Assembly: GCA_005408345.1 (NCBI GenBank)
Contig: SEMN01000087.1
Location: 1,302,001-1,366,000 of the forward strand
Direction: 5' to 3'
Source: Macquaria australasica
Taxonomy: Eukaryota > Chordata > Actinopteri > Centrarchiformes > Percichthyidae
Length of the DNA stretch: 64,000 bases
The notes under the pieces were generated by a model. It searched no databases. It was not told the origin of the DNA and was given only the letters and a program-made list of their open reading frames with translations. Positions 46,299-56,128 of this stretch are shown one piece after another (position 1 is the stretch's first letter; the number at the start of each line of letters is the position of its first letter). The translations under genes and the position numbers were made by a program.

Positions 46299-46362
<64 letters not shown>
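46299..46362 (+). repeat. (AT)n microsatellite
   Basis: About 32 uninterrupted TA units between camk1g and g0s2. Confidence 0.95.
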
Positions 46363-46368
<6 letters not shown>

Positions 46369-47149
46369 TCAGCAATCACTAAAAATCATCATGCGTGCAT
46401 CATTCCTTTTGATTTTTACACCTATACACCCATACTTATGTATGTATACTTACCCTTTTCTCCACTGAGCTCCTGTTGAAAGGGTTTTCACATCTACACA
46501 CACCATAAGCCCTCTTCACCCCCCATCACCCCCCACCACCCAAACCACAACATGGTTGACTTGGTGAAGTCCAGTGTAGAGACAGACTGTCCATTCAAGC
46601 AGAAGCAGTCAGAAATGTGGGGCAAAGGTCTCCAAACAGTCTCAGCCTTTTCCCAGCAGCGGTAAACATAAGTGCCCAGAATCCAAACTGAGCTGCTCAA
46701 AGAAGAACATTATTGACAGTGTAAAATTATAGTGATATTACCGGCAATGTTTGTGGAAAATCTGCACTTCTAAACTGATTGTTGTTCTTGAATTTAGCCA
46801 CATTTCATCAGTGCTGAGCAAAAGTTCAAATGTTGATCAACCAACAACCAAAACAGTAATTGCACCATAGGTTGTGTGGGAGAGTATTCTTTGGTTTTTC
46901 TTATTTTTGCTGTTTTGAAAAAGTGTACTATTTAATTTTTTTTTGTGTGTGCATATTTTTCAAATTATGGGTATCTTGCAATATGTCACTGAAGTGATGG
47001 ACATTTAGAAGAAAATACATGCGTATCTGTATGATATTCATGTCCAGAATTGTTTCTTTTGGTATTGTTCATGTTTTTGAACCTTTGTGTCCTCCTCCTC
47101 ATTTCAAGGCTGCGTTGGCTATCAGTAAAACAACACTGGTCACAGATGA

Positions 47150-47700
47150 ACAAGACTAAGAGTCTACAGCCATGCTAGCAGCTCTGTGAGGCTGTACTAG
47201 CATGCTCACAATGACAACGCTGACATGTTGATGTTAACAGGTATAACGTTCAGCGTTTAGCGTGTTAGCATGCTAACATTTGTTAATTAGCACTAAAAAA
47301 AGTAAAGCTGAGGCTGATGGGAATGTCATGAGTTTTGCAGGCATTTGGTCACGAACCAAAGTGTTGGACAAAATGAAATTTTGACCAGATGGTGGCGCTG
47401 GATGAAAAGTCAGGGGATCACCAAAGTAATTACAGTTCATCCTGAGGGGACCATGAATGTGTGCAACAAAGATCACAGCAATCCACCTAATGGTTGTCGA
47501 GATAATTCAATAAAAAAACAAAAGGTCAACCTCATGGTGCCACTAGAGGAAAAGTGAGCAGGATACATTGTCTGGGAGCAGTGGATGTCTGTACAAAATG
47601 TCAATCCATCCATTAGTTTCGGAGATATTTCATTCTGGAACAAAGTGGTAAACCGAACAACAGGCTGACTGCCACCCCTAGAGCCCCAACTCTAGACTGG
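47150..47700 (-). mobile_element. dispersed fish repeat, reversed copy of the 16.1-kb element
   Basis: In reverse orientation it shows the TAGCATGCTAACATTTGTTA block (about 47268) followed by GATGGTGGCGCTGG, CCTGAGGGGACCATGAATGT and a CCCTAGAGCC end near 47690. Order and wording mirror 16090-16735. No coding capacity is seen. Confidence 0.6.
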
Positions 47701-48489
47701 CTAAAAATCCAACTGGATTATATGTTATGGTGCAAAGTGTCCATCATCTGGTGTGCAGCTGTTGAACCAACATGCAGACGTCTCGTGGCGTTGGCCCGTT
47801 GTCATTTTCACTGAGAGCTGATGACACATGTCTCTCTGTGGCAAAGATCAGACCCATTTCACAACTCACTTATCTGACTTCACTCTCTCCTCTCCTGCAG
47901 TGAGGGAATGAGGTCAGAGGCCAGAGTTTCAGACAAAGACACACGCACACACACGTTAACCCCTGCAATCTCTCACTGCATCATTGTCAGATCCATTGTC
48001 AGACAGTAAACATGAGCCAGAGCAGCTCAGGACTGCATGATTAGGGAGATTCTACTGAATCTTTTCTTCTATTGAACCTTATCTCTCAGTGTTCAATAAG
48101 GGGTTTTCCATTTGTAACCAAACAGTTGTCGTACAATGCCTTCCAGCCAATAAATGGGACTTGCTCTCCACAGTTTCACATCCTGTGATTGGACACTATT
48201 CAAGCTCTCCTGATGAGGATCAATGTTTATGCTAACAAGCCACGTGATAAGAACCAACCACTTGTGTTGTTCAATGTTCAGTAACAATGTCTATGTGATT
48301 TATGGTCATTCTGCACGTAGGATCGCTGCATGGTTGGAGGTCTTTTTGAGATAGATAGATTCCCGACAGGGAATATTTGCTTCACTTCTTGTCCTGGAAA
48401 CCCCTGCCCTTTAACCCAAACAAGTCCTAATCTCCAAAAAGCAATAGCAGTAGCCTCATGAATATGCATGTTGTCGCCACTGTGGGAGT

Positions 48490-48600
48490 TGACCTGGCTC
48501 CGCTTGTGTTTAAATTGCAGCATCTGCCCTTGTCTCTCTGCCTGCTAATGCCTGACTGGGCCGAACACTGAGAAAAGTCAAGAGATTGGGGTGTGCGTCA
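48490..48600 (+). promoter_or_regulatory. g0s2: candidate g0s2 promoter and first exon
   Basis: A segment ending GGGTGTGCGTCAAA at 48600 is followed by the consensus donor gtgagt. A TTTAAAT element near 48508-48514 could serve as a weak TATA box. The coding exon acceptor lies at 48759. This two-exon arrangement with an untranslated first exon agrees with mammalian G0S2. Confidence 0.4.
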
Positions 48601-48778
48601 AAGTGAGTATCTGCCAGTAACGGTGTTTTATGTTAATAGTAGAAAGATTGATTTCAGTTTATCCAAAGTACTTTGTTTTTACTACTAAATCAACAGAGTT
48701 CATGGAAATCTTTTCTCTAACAAAACATCTGTGTATGATTTCTTCTTTTCCTTCAACAGACTAATCAAACAACACAAA

Positions 48779-49144
48779 ATGGAAACCATTGGCGAGATCA
48801 TCCCATTTGCTAAGGAGATGCTAAACCAGAGGCCCAGCCGGGGCATGCTGAAGATCTACATGCTCGGCTCCACTCTGGCGGTGCTCGGAGTGGTTGGTGG
48901 ACTGGTGGAAACCGTTCTCCTGCCATTTGTGGAGCAGGAGACTGCTGAGGACATACCAGCAGAGCTGATCGTGGAGAAGAAGAAGGAGAAGAAGAAGGAG
49001 AAGAAGCAGGTGTTGAAGTCACAAACTACCTTGGTTGGCCCTGAAGCTGTGGACGTGGTGGAGACAGTAGTGATCGAGGCCAAGGCCAAACATCTGGTGA
49101 CTGCTGGGCAGAGAAGCTCAGCCAACCGCTTACATGCTTCTTAA
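48779..49144 (+). CDS. g0s2: G0/G1 switch protein 2, ATGL lipase inhibitor
   Basis: A small protein that binds adipose triglyceride lipase (PNPLA2) and blocks lipid-droplet triglyceride breakdown in mammals. The single coding exon starts at an acceptor at 48759 and encodes 121 aa. METIGEIIPFAKEML matches the family N terminus. A hydrophobic hairpin follows at about residues 20-47 (MLKIYMLGSTLAVLGVVGGL), the segment that contacts ATGL in mammals. The C terminus NRLHAS matches the mammalian NRQHAS. Unlike mammals, the middle carries a Lys/Glu repeat (EKKKEKKKEKK, about residues 66-76). It lies about 4 kb downstream of camk1g, close to the human arrangement. A poly(A) signal AATAAA is at 49410-49415. 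Confidence 0.9.
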   Translation: METIGEIIPFAKEMLNQRPSRGMLKIYMLGSTLAVLGVVGGLVETVLLPFVEQETAEDIPAELIVEKKKEKKKEKKQVLKSQTTLVGPEAVDVVETVVIEAKAKHLVTAGQRSSANRLHAS

Positions 49145-49715
49145 AGAAACCCTCCCCGTCCTGATGTGAATGGACACGACACTTGTAATGTTGATGGTAA
49201 TGGTGGTAAATTAAATCACCATGTTGAACTGGTCACTTTGTACTCATTCTTTTATTTCAGATTTGGTTAAACACTGTTGACTGGCAAAAAAAAAAAAAAA
49301 AAAAAGAGATGCGTAGATACACTGAAAACTGCAGGGGACAGTAATATCTAGCTGCTGGACAGCAGATGTGAAAAATGGAATGTGTGTGATTTGATTCATT
49401 TTGCACTCTAATAAAGCTATTTTTCAGCTAGCAACTGATTCGGGTCATGATTTTACAGTAATATAGCCCTTTGTACGTGACAGAAGACGTGTATTTAAAA
49501 TGACATGTCATATATTTGTAAATTGACCAGTTTTATCGTCTGTTGCCGCTCTTTTACCATGTACGTTACTAATGAGATGAAAGGCATCCACACGTTCAGA
49601 TCTGTGCAACAGCAAATCATTGTTTTCCTCTCTTAACACCAGCATCTCCCTGTTTATTCAGTCAGGAAAAAATAAAAATAAAAACGACATTTAGCGGGTG
49701 TAATTCCACATGCAA

Positions 49716-49732
49716 ACACTAGATGGCGGCAG
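49716..49732 (+). promoter_or_regulatory. candidate CTCF/YY1-type motif upstream of taf8
   Basis: ACACTAGATGGCGGCAG fits the CTCF core loosely and contains the YY1-like GATGGCGGC. It lies about 150 bp before the taf8 start codon, between g0s2 and taf8. Resemblance only. Confidence 0.3.
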
Positions 49733-49884
49733 TAACTATAGGGTGGGTTCATTTCAACATCCGTCCGGGTCACGGAAATGACGACGTAGATTCACGCAGT
49801 GTTTACTACTACTAGCGGCGGCTAAATGCAGTTGTTGTCGGATAAATACGTTTAATCCGACGAGTAGAGTCCAAACAGTTGAGG

Positions 49885-52800
49885 ATGGCGGATCCCGCGG
49901 TGGCACCGGGAGGCTCCCTGACCGCAGGAGGGGTAAGAGAAGGCGTTCACACTCGCCGGATGCAGCCGGGGCTTACGGCGTTGAGCTAGCAGTCAGACCC
50001 GGGCAGCGGGGAGAGACTCGAGAAGGATCAATAACTTAAAAATAACGAGTCTTGAAAGTCCGCCGCGCTCCCTGACAGACTGCCCGGTTAGCCACGTCGC
50101 CGTTTGTGTGGCTCGTCCGTCCGTAAATGCAAACGAATGCCTGTTTTCCCCGTCTGACAAATGTTCGTCAGGGTCGGACTCTGTAACCGCCTTTATCTGC
50201 TGGCACGCGGTGTAACGACAGAGTAAATCAGCCCCAAAAGGCGTCTGTTACACCTGTTAATGTCAAAGCCTGCCGACACTGCGTGTTTAGATTCTCCATT
50301 TATCTGGCTGTTGTAAAAACGTGTCGCATCCTTTCTTTCCTCCTGGGGGCTCGCATGCTTACGCGTGTTATTTCGTGGTTTGTTTGTTTGTTTGTTTGTT
50401 TGTTTCTCAGCGTGGCAGCGGCGGGAAAGCGGCTTCCAGCCCCGCAGAGAACTACCACCTGGCTCGACGCCGCACCCTGCAGGTGGCCGTCAGCGCCCTG
50501 CTGACGGAGAGCGGCTTCGAGAGCGCGGAGAAGGCGGCAGTGGAGACGCTCACTGAGATGATGCAGAGCTGTACGTATGGGTCCTGGAGCAGAGCCCGTG
50601 TTCGTTTTCCTCAGAGCAAAGTTGTGCGTCAGAATCAAAACACGTCGCGCAACTCTTCTCCCGGGGCACTAACCTGCCTTCATCGTGGTGGTGTCTGAGG
50701 TACGTCAGACTCGGCCCTGACGAAAGGCAAGATAGCTGAAAACATTTGGGATAAAACACAAATGAGTATAAGAAGCAGTGGAGGAGAGTTACACGACATG
50801 GTTTAATTTTGAAGGTCTTGCATTGAAGCTCACTCTGAGAGAGATCGATTATGAACCAAAAGAACAATTTACATTTCTTCACTCTGCTGACGGGTTGCAG
50901 ATCTTTAGCAGTCACGTCAGCAGGTGGATTCAATTCAATTCAGTTTTATTTATATAGCGCCATATCATAACAAAGTTTTCTCAGGGCACTTTTTCGAATA
51001 GAGCAAGTCTAGACCGACTCTTTGTATTTACAGAGACCCAACAGTTCCCACCATGAGCAAGCACTAGGCGACAGTGGCAAGGAAAAACTCCCTTTTAACA
51101 GGTAGAAACCTCGAGCAGAACCAGGCTCAAGGTGGGCGGTCATCTGCCTCGACCGGTTGGGTTGAAGGGGGAAGGGGGGAGCGGGAGGAAAGAGAACATA
51201 CAGCAGCTCAATACAGCATAGATATGGTAATGGCATTGATGTTAACACCAACAGAAACAACACTAGGATGAAGATCCTAGAAGATCCTCTGAACTTGTGA
51301 GAAAGCTTGCATGAAAACATTTGTGCAGGCTCCTTTTTTGTTCGTAGATTCAATTAAATTGTATCCATATAGTGCCAAATCACAACAGAGGTTATCTCGG
51401 GGTGCTTTTCATATAACGTCACGTCAAGACCATACTCTTTATAATATTACTTATAGAGACCCAACAATTCCCACCATGATTAGATATAGTTCGATCCTTG
51501 TGGAGGTCATCCATCATTACTGCTATTGATGCCCTGAGCTGATTAGTTGGATCAGTATGGGCCCCTATACTGACCTTATTGTGCGTATCAGGTACCGATC
51601 CACATTAAATACAGGTTTTTGTTGTTTTGTGCAAATTGAGGTGTTAAGCTACAGCTGATGCATCACTTCCTGCATGTGCTTCACTCGGTTATTGCATTTT
51701 AATGTGAAAGCAGTGGTCGGCCTTTACTGTGAAACTGGAAGTGCGGGCAGTGCTATTCGCGGTTAGCAGAACAGTTTTTCTAATAATAAACATTCAGGAA
51801 GTCATTTTGAGATGTTGCAGGGTCAAAATTTAGTTTTATTACATGTTTAACAAATCTTGATAAAGAAGAGTGGTTCCAAAAATCAGGACTGACGTTACAT
51901 TTTATTTAAACAAAAGACAGCCACACACGGTGCGACAAAGAGAGCACTGGTTCTGGATTGGTGCTCTGTAATGGCAGGTACCTGAACTCAGGGTATCAGT
52001 ACTGGGAAAGGAAAAGTAGGATTGGTCCATACCTATTATTGAGTTGCTGTACAACATGTCTAAAGCTTTATAGCAGCTTGCATGCCTTGTATCAGCACTG
52101 TGAATTTCCATTGGTTATATCTGCAAGTTGTTTACCGTTCATAAGCAGAGACTTTTCTAAACCACAGTGCTTTGTCTTCTTTTCAGATATAACTGAAATA
52201 GGTCGGTGTGCTAAAGCTTATTGTGAGCACACAGCCAGAAGCGTCCCAACGCTGTCGGATACAGTGATCACACTCATTGAAATGGGTAAGTAAGGACACC
52301 GACATTTGAATTATATCGCTTAACCCAAGGTAATACAGAGGACGACATTTAATCTGTTTGTGTCACTGCAGGTTTCAATACCGACACCCTGCCTTTGTAT
52401 GCCAAGAGATCACAGAGGATGGTTATAACTGCCCGTAAGTAGGCACTCTGCCTTCCACTGTTGGTGTGGATTATGAAATGGACTAATAATGGTAGTCTCA
52501 CTTTCTACATTGATTCTAATGTGATAACAGAAAAAATTATCTTCATGACATAGCTGTGAACCTTTTCTTTGTGTTTGGATTTTACAAATTTCAGCTCCGG
52601 TGACGAACGCACCTGTGACTCCCAAAGCGCTGTCAGCCGGACAGAAACGCACACACCCGGCTCACATTCCCTGCCACTTCCCAGAGTTCCCTGACCCTCA
52701 CACCTACATCAAAACCCCCGTGAGTCGGAACTTTTTTTAGTTGTTATTGAGATCCTCAAACAAACCCTGAAATAATGTAATTTTGCTCATTACCAATTCC

Positions 52801-55655
52801 CTTTGGTAATACTGTATATGAAGTAGGGCTGGGTGATATGGCAAAAAATATGATCATGATAATTTTTTCCATATTGATTAATATCGGTATTTATCACTAT
52901 ATATAATTTGATAATGATGAGTATCCTGATAATGAATGAAGCCTGAAGAAACCAGGCGGGATATTAGTTAAACTTTGAAATATAGTGTATTAAAATAAGA
53001 AATAGAATAAACATATAGCTGTGCAAACATGCTTTATCGGCTTTAACAAAAGAATACACGTTAGCTTGCCTGCGCTGGGATGATACCTTTTCAGGTGATG
53101 GAAAAGATTTGTTGTGTTTCCCGGCATATTTTGCAGACTGACTTAATCTGAGCTTCGTGGCTTCTGAGATATCCAAACCACTTCCATATAATTGACGTTG
53201 CGTTACCTTTTTTTTGTCAACAATTTCCTCAGCTTTGGAGGATAACGCAAGTTCACTTTCACCATCGCTTTAGTACCCCACGGTTCCACTCATTTTTTTT
53301 TTTTTCAAAGGACATCCACTTTCTTCACTGGTAGCTCAAACAGTGCTTCGTGGTAGGAAATGGGCATGTACTTGACGTGCTGTCGCGTTTATTTCTGCTG
53401 TGTGATAGGCTGTTAGATCTATCCCTATCGAGGAGAAAATGTCCAAAGCTTTTCATTGTTATCGACATAAATTTGATCACAATCCTGTATTGAGATCGTT
53501 TTATCGCCCAGCCCTAATATGAAGATCAAATATAATCCATTATGTAGATGTATGAATGACACAGAAACACCCTTCAGTTTCACCACTGCAATCAGGGCAT
53601 CAAGCAGCAAGCCTTTTTATTTCAAAAATTCAGGAAGTGTGTGTGTGTGAGGTGTTTTCCTTTCTGTGCTCAGACGTTCAGAGAGCCTGTGTCGGACTAC
53701 CAAGTGGTGAGAGAGAAGGCTGCAAGTCAGAGGAGAGACGTGGAGCGAGCGCTCACACGCTTCATGGCCAAGACCGGAGAAACTGAGAGCCTCTTCAAAG
53801 ACGACATCACTGCCTTCCCACGTGAGTGATTCTACCAAGCAGACCTGTATTTCAAACAAACAAGACATGTCTCTTGTGTGTTGTATTTACACGAGTTGTA
53901 TTTACGCGAGTTGTATTTACACCCTGCAACTGTTGGCAGTGATCGCAGCACGACCAAGCACCATCCCATATCTCAGCGCCCTCCTGCCCTCAGAGCTGGA
54001 ACTGCAGACTCTGGAGGAGACAGACTCCTCTGAGCAAGACGACCAGACGGACAGCGAGAACACAGCAGGAAATATGATCACTGTAAGTCTTCACTTTTGA
54101 AACTTGCCTGGTGTGTGGAATATACCACTGTCCTGGGGATTCCTTGCCATAAATTAAATTTTATCTGGAGAACTGGGGATAGTTAATCGTAAAATTACAG
54201 ATGCTCAAATTCTTTTATGTGGTAATATTTTTAGCAAAACAGCAATTCCTACAAAAAAAGCACACTGCCAACCATACAGAATCACCTTATCTTTTGTTTT
54301 TTTAACGTCCTCTTAATGTCACCAGTTATGTCTCAGTGGTTATATAGGAGTGTATCTTTGTGCTGACCCGAGGTTATAACTGGTTGAAGGAAAAGAAAGA
54401 AAATGCCTCGCAGATTAGCAGAAACCAGTTTTATTACCATAATAACAGCATTTCAAGGTTGGATTGGCTGCAGTAGCATCAGTGAGGTTTGGAGAAGGCA
54501 TCTTTGTGTGTTCTGTACTGAAGACAATCACTGGAACAGATGCACAAATGCTAAAGATCCCGTGTTCCTGCGGGTAATTTTCCTGGAAACTGGGATCAGG
54601 ATTTGGCGAGAATTCCCAGGAAATACTGGAATCCAAACTCTTGGAAGTCAACCCTACTGTAGATGTTCATAATAGGGCTTTTGTGTATTCTATGTGCAAT
54701 TTTCCAAATCCAAGTTAAGTAGTGCTCCTGGAGGCCCTACATGAAATTTGAAGGGGTAGCTTTGATACTAGCAAGTAAATCTGAGTTTATCTGAAAAGGC
54801 TAATTGGATTCTTTAAAGTGTTTATACTATTGAAGAGTTCATGTCAGAGTGCAGAAGGCCAGTTATTTATATGTTCGGCGTGATTGTATGTTGTCATTGA
54901 GACTTTGTTGAATTTAAATTTAAAGCAGTAGTGCGACATTTTGGGAAATCTTCTCATCTAACACTCGGCAAGAAAGCGAGTATGGAATCAGATTTGTGTC
55001 AATATAATCAAACAACTTCAGCTGCAGCAAACTTATTAGCCAATGGGGATGCTCCCCTGGGGAAAAAAACCTGCTTGTGCAGAGGGTTTGTGTCAGAACT
55101 GCAAATAAAAAGTCAGGCAGCGCAAACGAGAGAGCTGGCAGCGTGACCGCAAAGAGACAGTGAGGACAAAAGTCTGAGTGAGAGAGAAGCAGAGGGAGCT
55201 GTAAACAAAAGGATATGTTATCAAAAAAGTAAAAGACCAATAGTTTACCACAAATAATGCTGCAAGTTATGTTTTACTTTTGAGAGGACGATTGTTTTGC
55301 TTCATTGAGTTTTATTCTGTCTGAAATTCTTACTTTTGTTTGATATTTAAGAAGTTTTGTTTGATTGTATTGACACAAATCTGATACCATAAATAAGCGT
55401 ATTTCCCAAAATGTTAAAACTAGTCCTTTTTAAATGTGTTGTGCGAGTATGGTGGAGTGTACTATAATGATTGCTCACTTCCATCTTTTTTTTTTTCGGT
55501 TTCCCCTCATTCAGGATGATCCAGGAGCTGACAAAGAGAACTCCATGCTTCCTCCCAGCGGCGTCGTTCCCTCCGCAAAGGCCAGCGAGGACAACGTGAT
55601 CGACAACCCGTACCTCCGGCCGGTCAAGAAACCCAAAGTGAGGAGGAAGAAATGA
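49885..55655 (+). CDS. taf8: TFIID subunit 8 (TBP-associated factor 8)
   Basis: Subunit of the RNA polymerase II factor TFIID; its histone fold pairs with TAF10 and helps bring TAF10 into the nucleus. Exons: 49885-49932, 50411-50570, 52187-52285, 52372-52434, 52595-52719, 53674-53821, 53940-54082, 55515-55655; 308 aa (human about 310). Domains: histone fold about residues 30-105 (YHLARRRTLQVAVSALL, FESAEKAAVETLTEMMQS, DTVITLIEMG), TAF8 C-terminal region with HIPCHFPEFPDPHTYIKTP and a DYQVVREKAASQRRDVERAL helix, and basic nuclear-localisation tail NPYLRPVKKPKVRRKK. Phases close across all junctions. The start is the first ATG after a GC-rich promoter. Poly(A) signal AATAAA is at 55969-55974. 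Introns carry several MITEs. It converges on pifo downstream. Confidence 0.96.
50926..51485 (+). mobile_element. two adjacent copies of one retroposon-like repeat
   Basis: Copy 1 (about 50930-51250) starts TTCAATTCAATTCAGTTTTA and includes TATATAGCGCC, AGAGACCCAACAGTTCCCAC and AGGAAAAACTCCC. Copy 2 (about 51345-51485) repeats the order: TTCAATTAAATTG, ATATAGTGCCAAATCACAAC and AGAGACCCAACAATTCCCAC. Same orientation, about 95 bp apart, in taf8 intron 2. No coding capacity. Confidence 0.65.
52816..53524 (+). mobile_element. hAT-like MITE, 693 bp, perfect 8-bp TSD
   Basis: The element at 52824-53516 begins TAGGGCTGGGTGATATGG and ends TTTATCGCCCAGCCCTA. The terminal 10 bp are perfect inverted repeats. 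ATATGAAG flanks it exactly at 52816-52823 and 53517-53524, an 8-bp duplication typical of hAT transposons. No transposase frame is present. It fills most of the taf8 intron before exon 53674. Confidence 0.85.
53881..53925 (+). repeat. three tandem 15-bp units before a taf8 acceptor
   Basis: TTGTATTTACACGAG, TTGTATTTACGCGAG and TTGTATTTACACCCT stand head to tail, ending 14 bp before the AG acceptor at 53938-53939. They are in the position of the branch point and polypyrimidine tract. Confidence 0.85.
54924..55427 (+). mobile_element. TTAA-type MITE with long inverted ends
   Basis: The left end AGCAGTAGTGCGACATTTTG follows TTAA (54920-54923). The right end reads ATTTCCCAAAATGTTAAAAC, and TAGTCCT lies before TTTTAA. 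The inner arms also pair: ATCAGATTTGTGTCAATATA (near 54988) against the complement near 55370-55390, giving about 90-100 bp of imperfect inverted repeat. It lies in the last taf8 intron. Confidence 0.6.
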
Positions 55656-56128
55656 GTCGGCACCCACCTGAACCAAACAGACTCCTATTTGCCACAGTGG
55701 CTGGTGCTTTCAGCAGTCCGGTCAGTGATTCCCTCCACAGAGAGGAGCGGCCTGGTGTTGAAGCCTGCTGTGTGAGCCGCTTTTCCTCAATGCTGGGACC
55801 AGTACTGCTGGTGGCTTTTTGTGTACTGACTTCTATTGAAGATAACTTTATGTTGTGTTAACTGTCATTTTTCCAGCAAGCACTCACTCTGTTAAAAAGT
55901 AGTTTAATGTCACTTTGTAAGCAGCATCATAGTGTATACAAACCATACAGGAATCCAGTCGTTTTGTGAATAAAGAAATGTTTCTTTTAAGTGAGATATC
56001 CCGCTTTTGTTAACAGTTTCAGTCCAGTAAATTAAACTATTAGCCATTGTTTTGTTGACGTTAAAAGAAGAAAAAAATGTGAAGGCGCCATCTATCAGTG
56101 TCATGATTTTCATCCATCAGCTTTAGAG
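55656..56128 (+). other. shared 3' region of convergent taf8 and pifo
   Basis: Only 473 bp separate the taf8 stop (55655) from the pifo stop (56129, minus strand). The taf8 AATAAA is at 55969-55974. The best minus-strand signal for pifo is ATTAAA at 55908-55903, which would make the two 3' UTRs overlap. Confidence 0.5.

Larger units (their letters stand above)
43349..48480 (+). other. camk1g 3' UTR and camk1g-g0s2 intergenic region
   Basis: The camk1g 3' UTR probably runs to about 44870. Beyond it lie AT-rich sequence, an (AT)n run (46299-46362), and the reversed copy of the 16.1-kb repeat (about 47150-47700). In human, LAMB3 lies near this interval; I find no laminin-like exon here on either strand. 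Short minus-strand frames such as 46494-46700 resemble no family. Confidence 0.5.
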
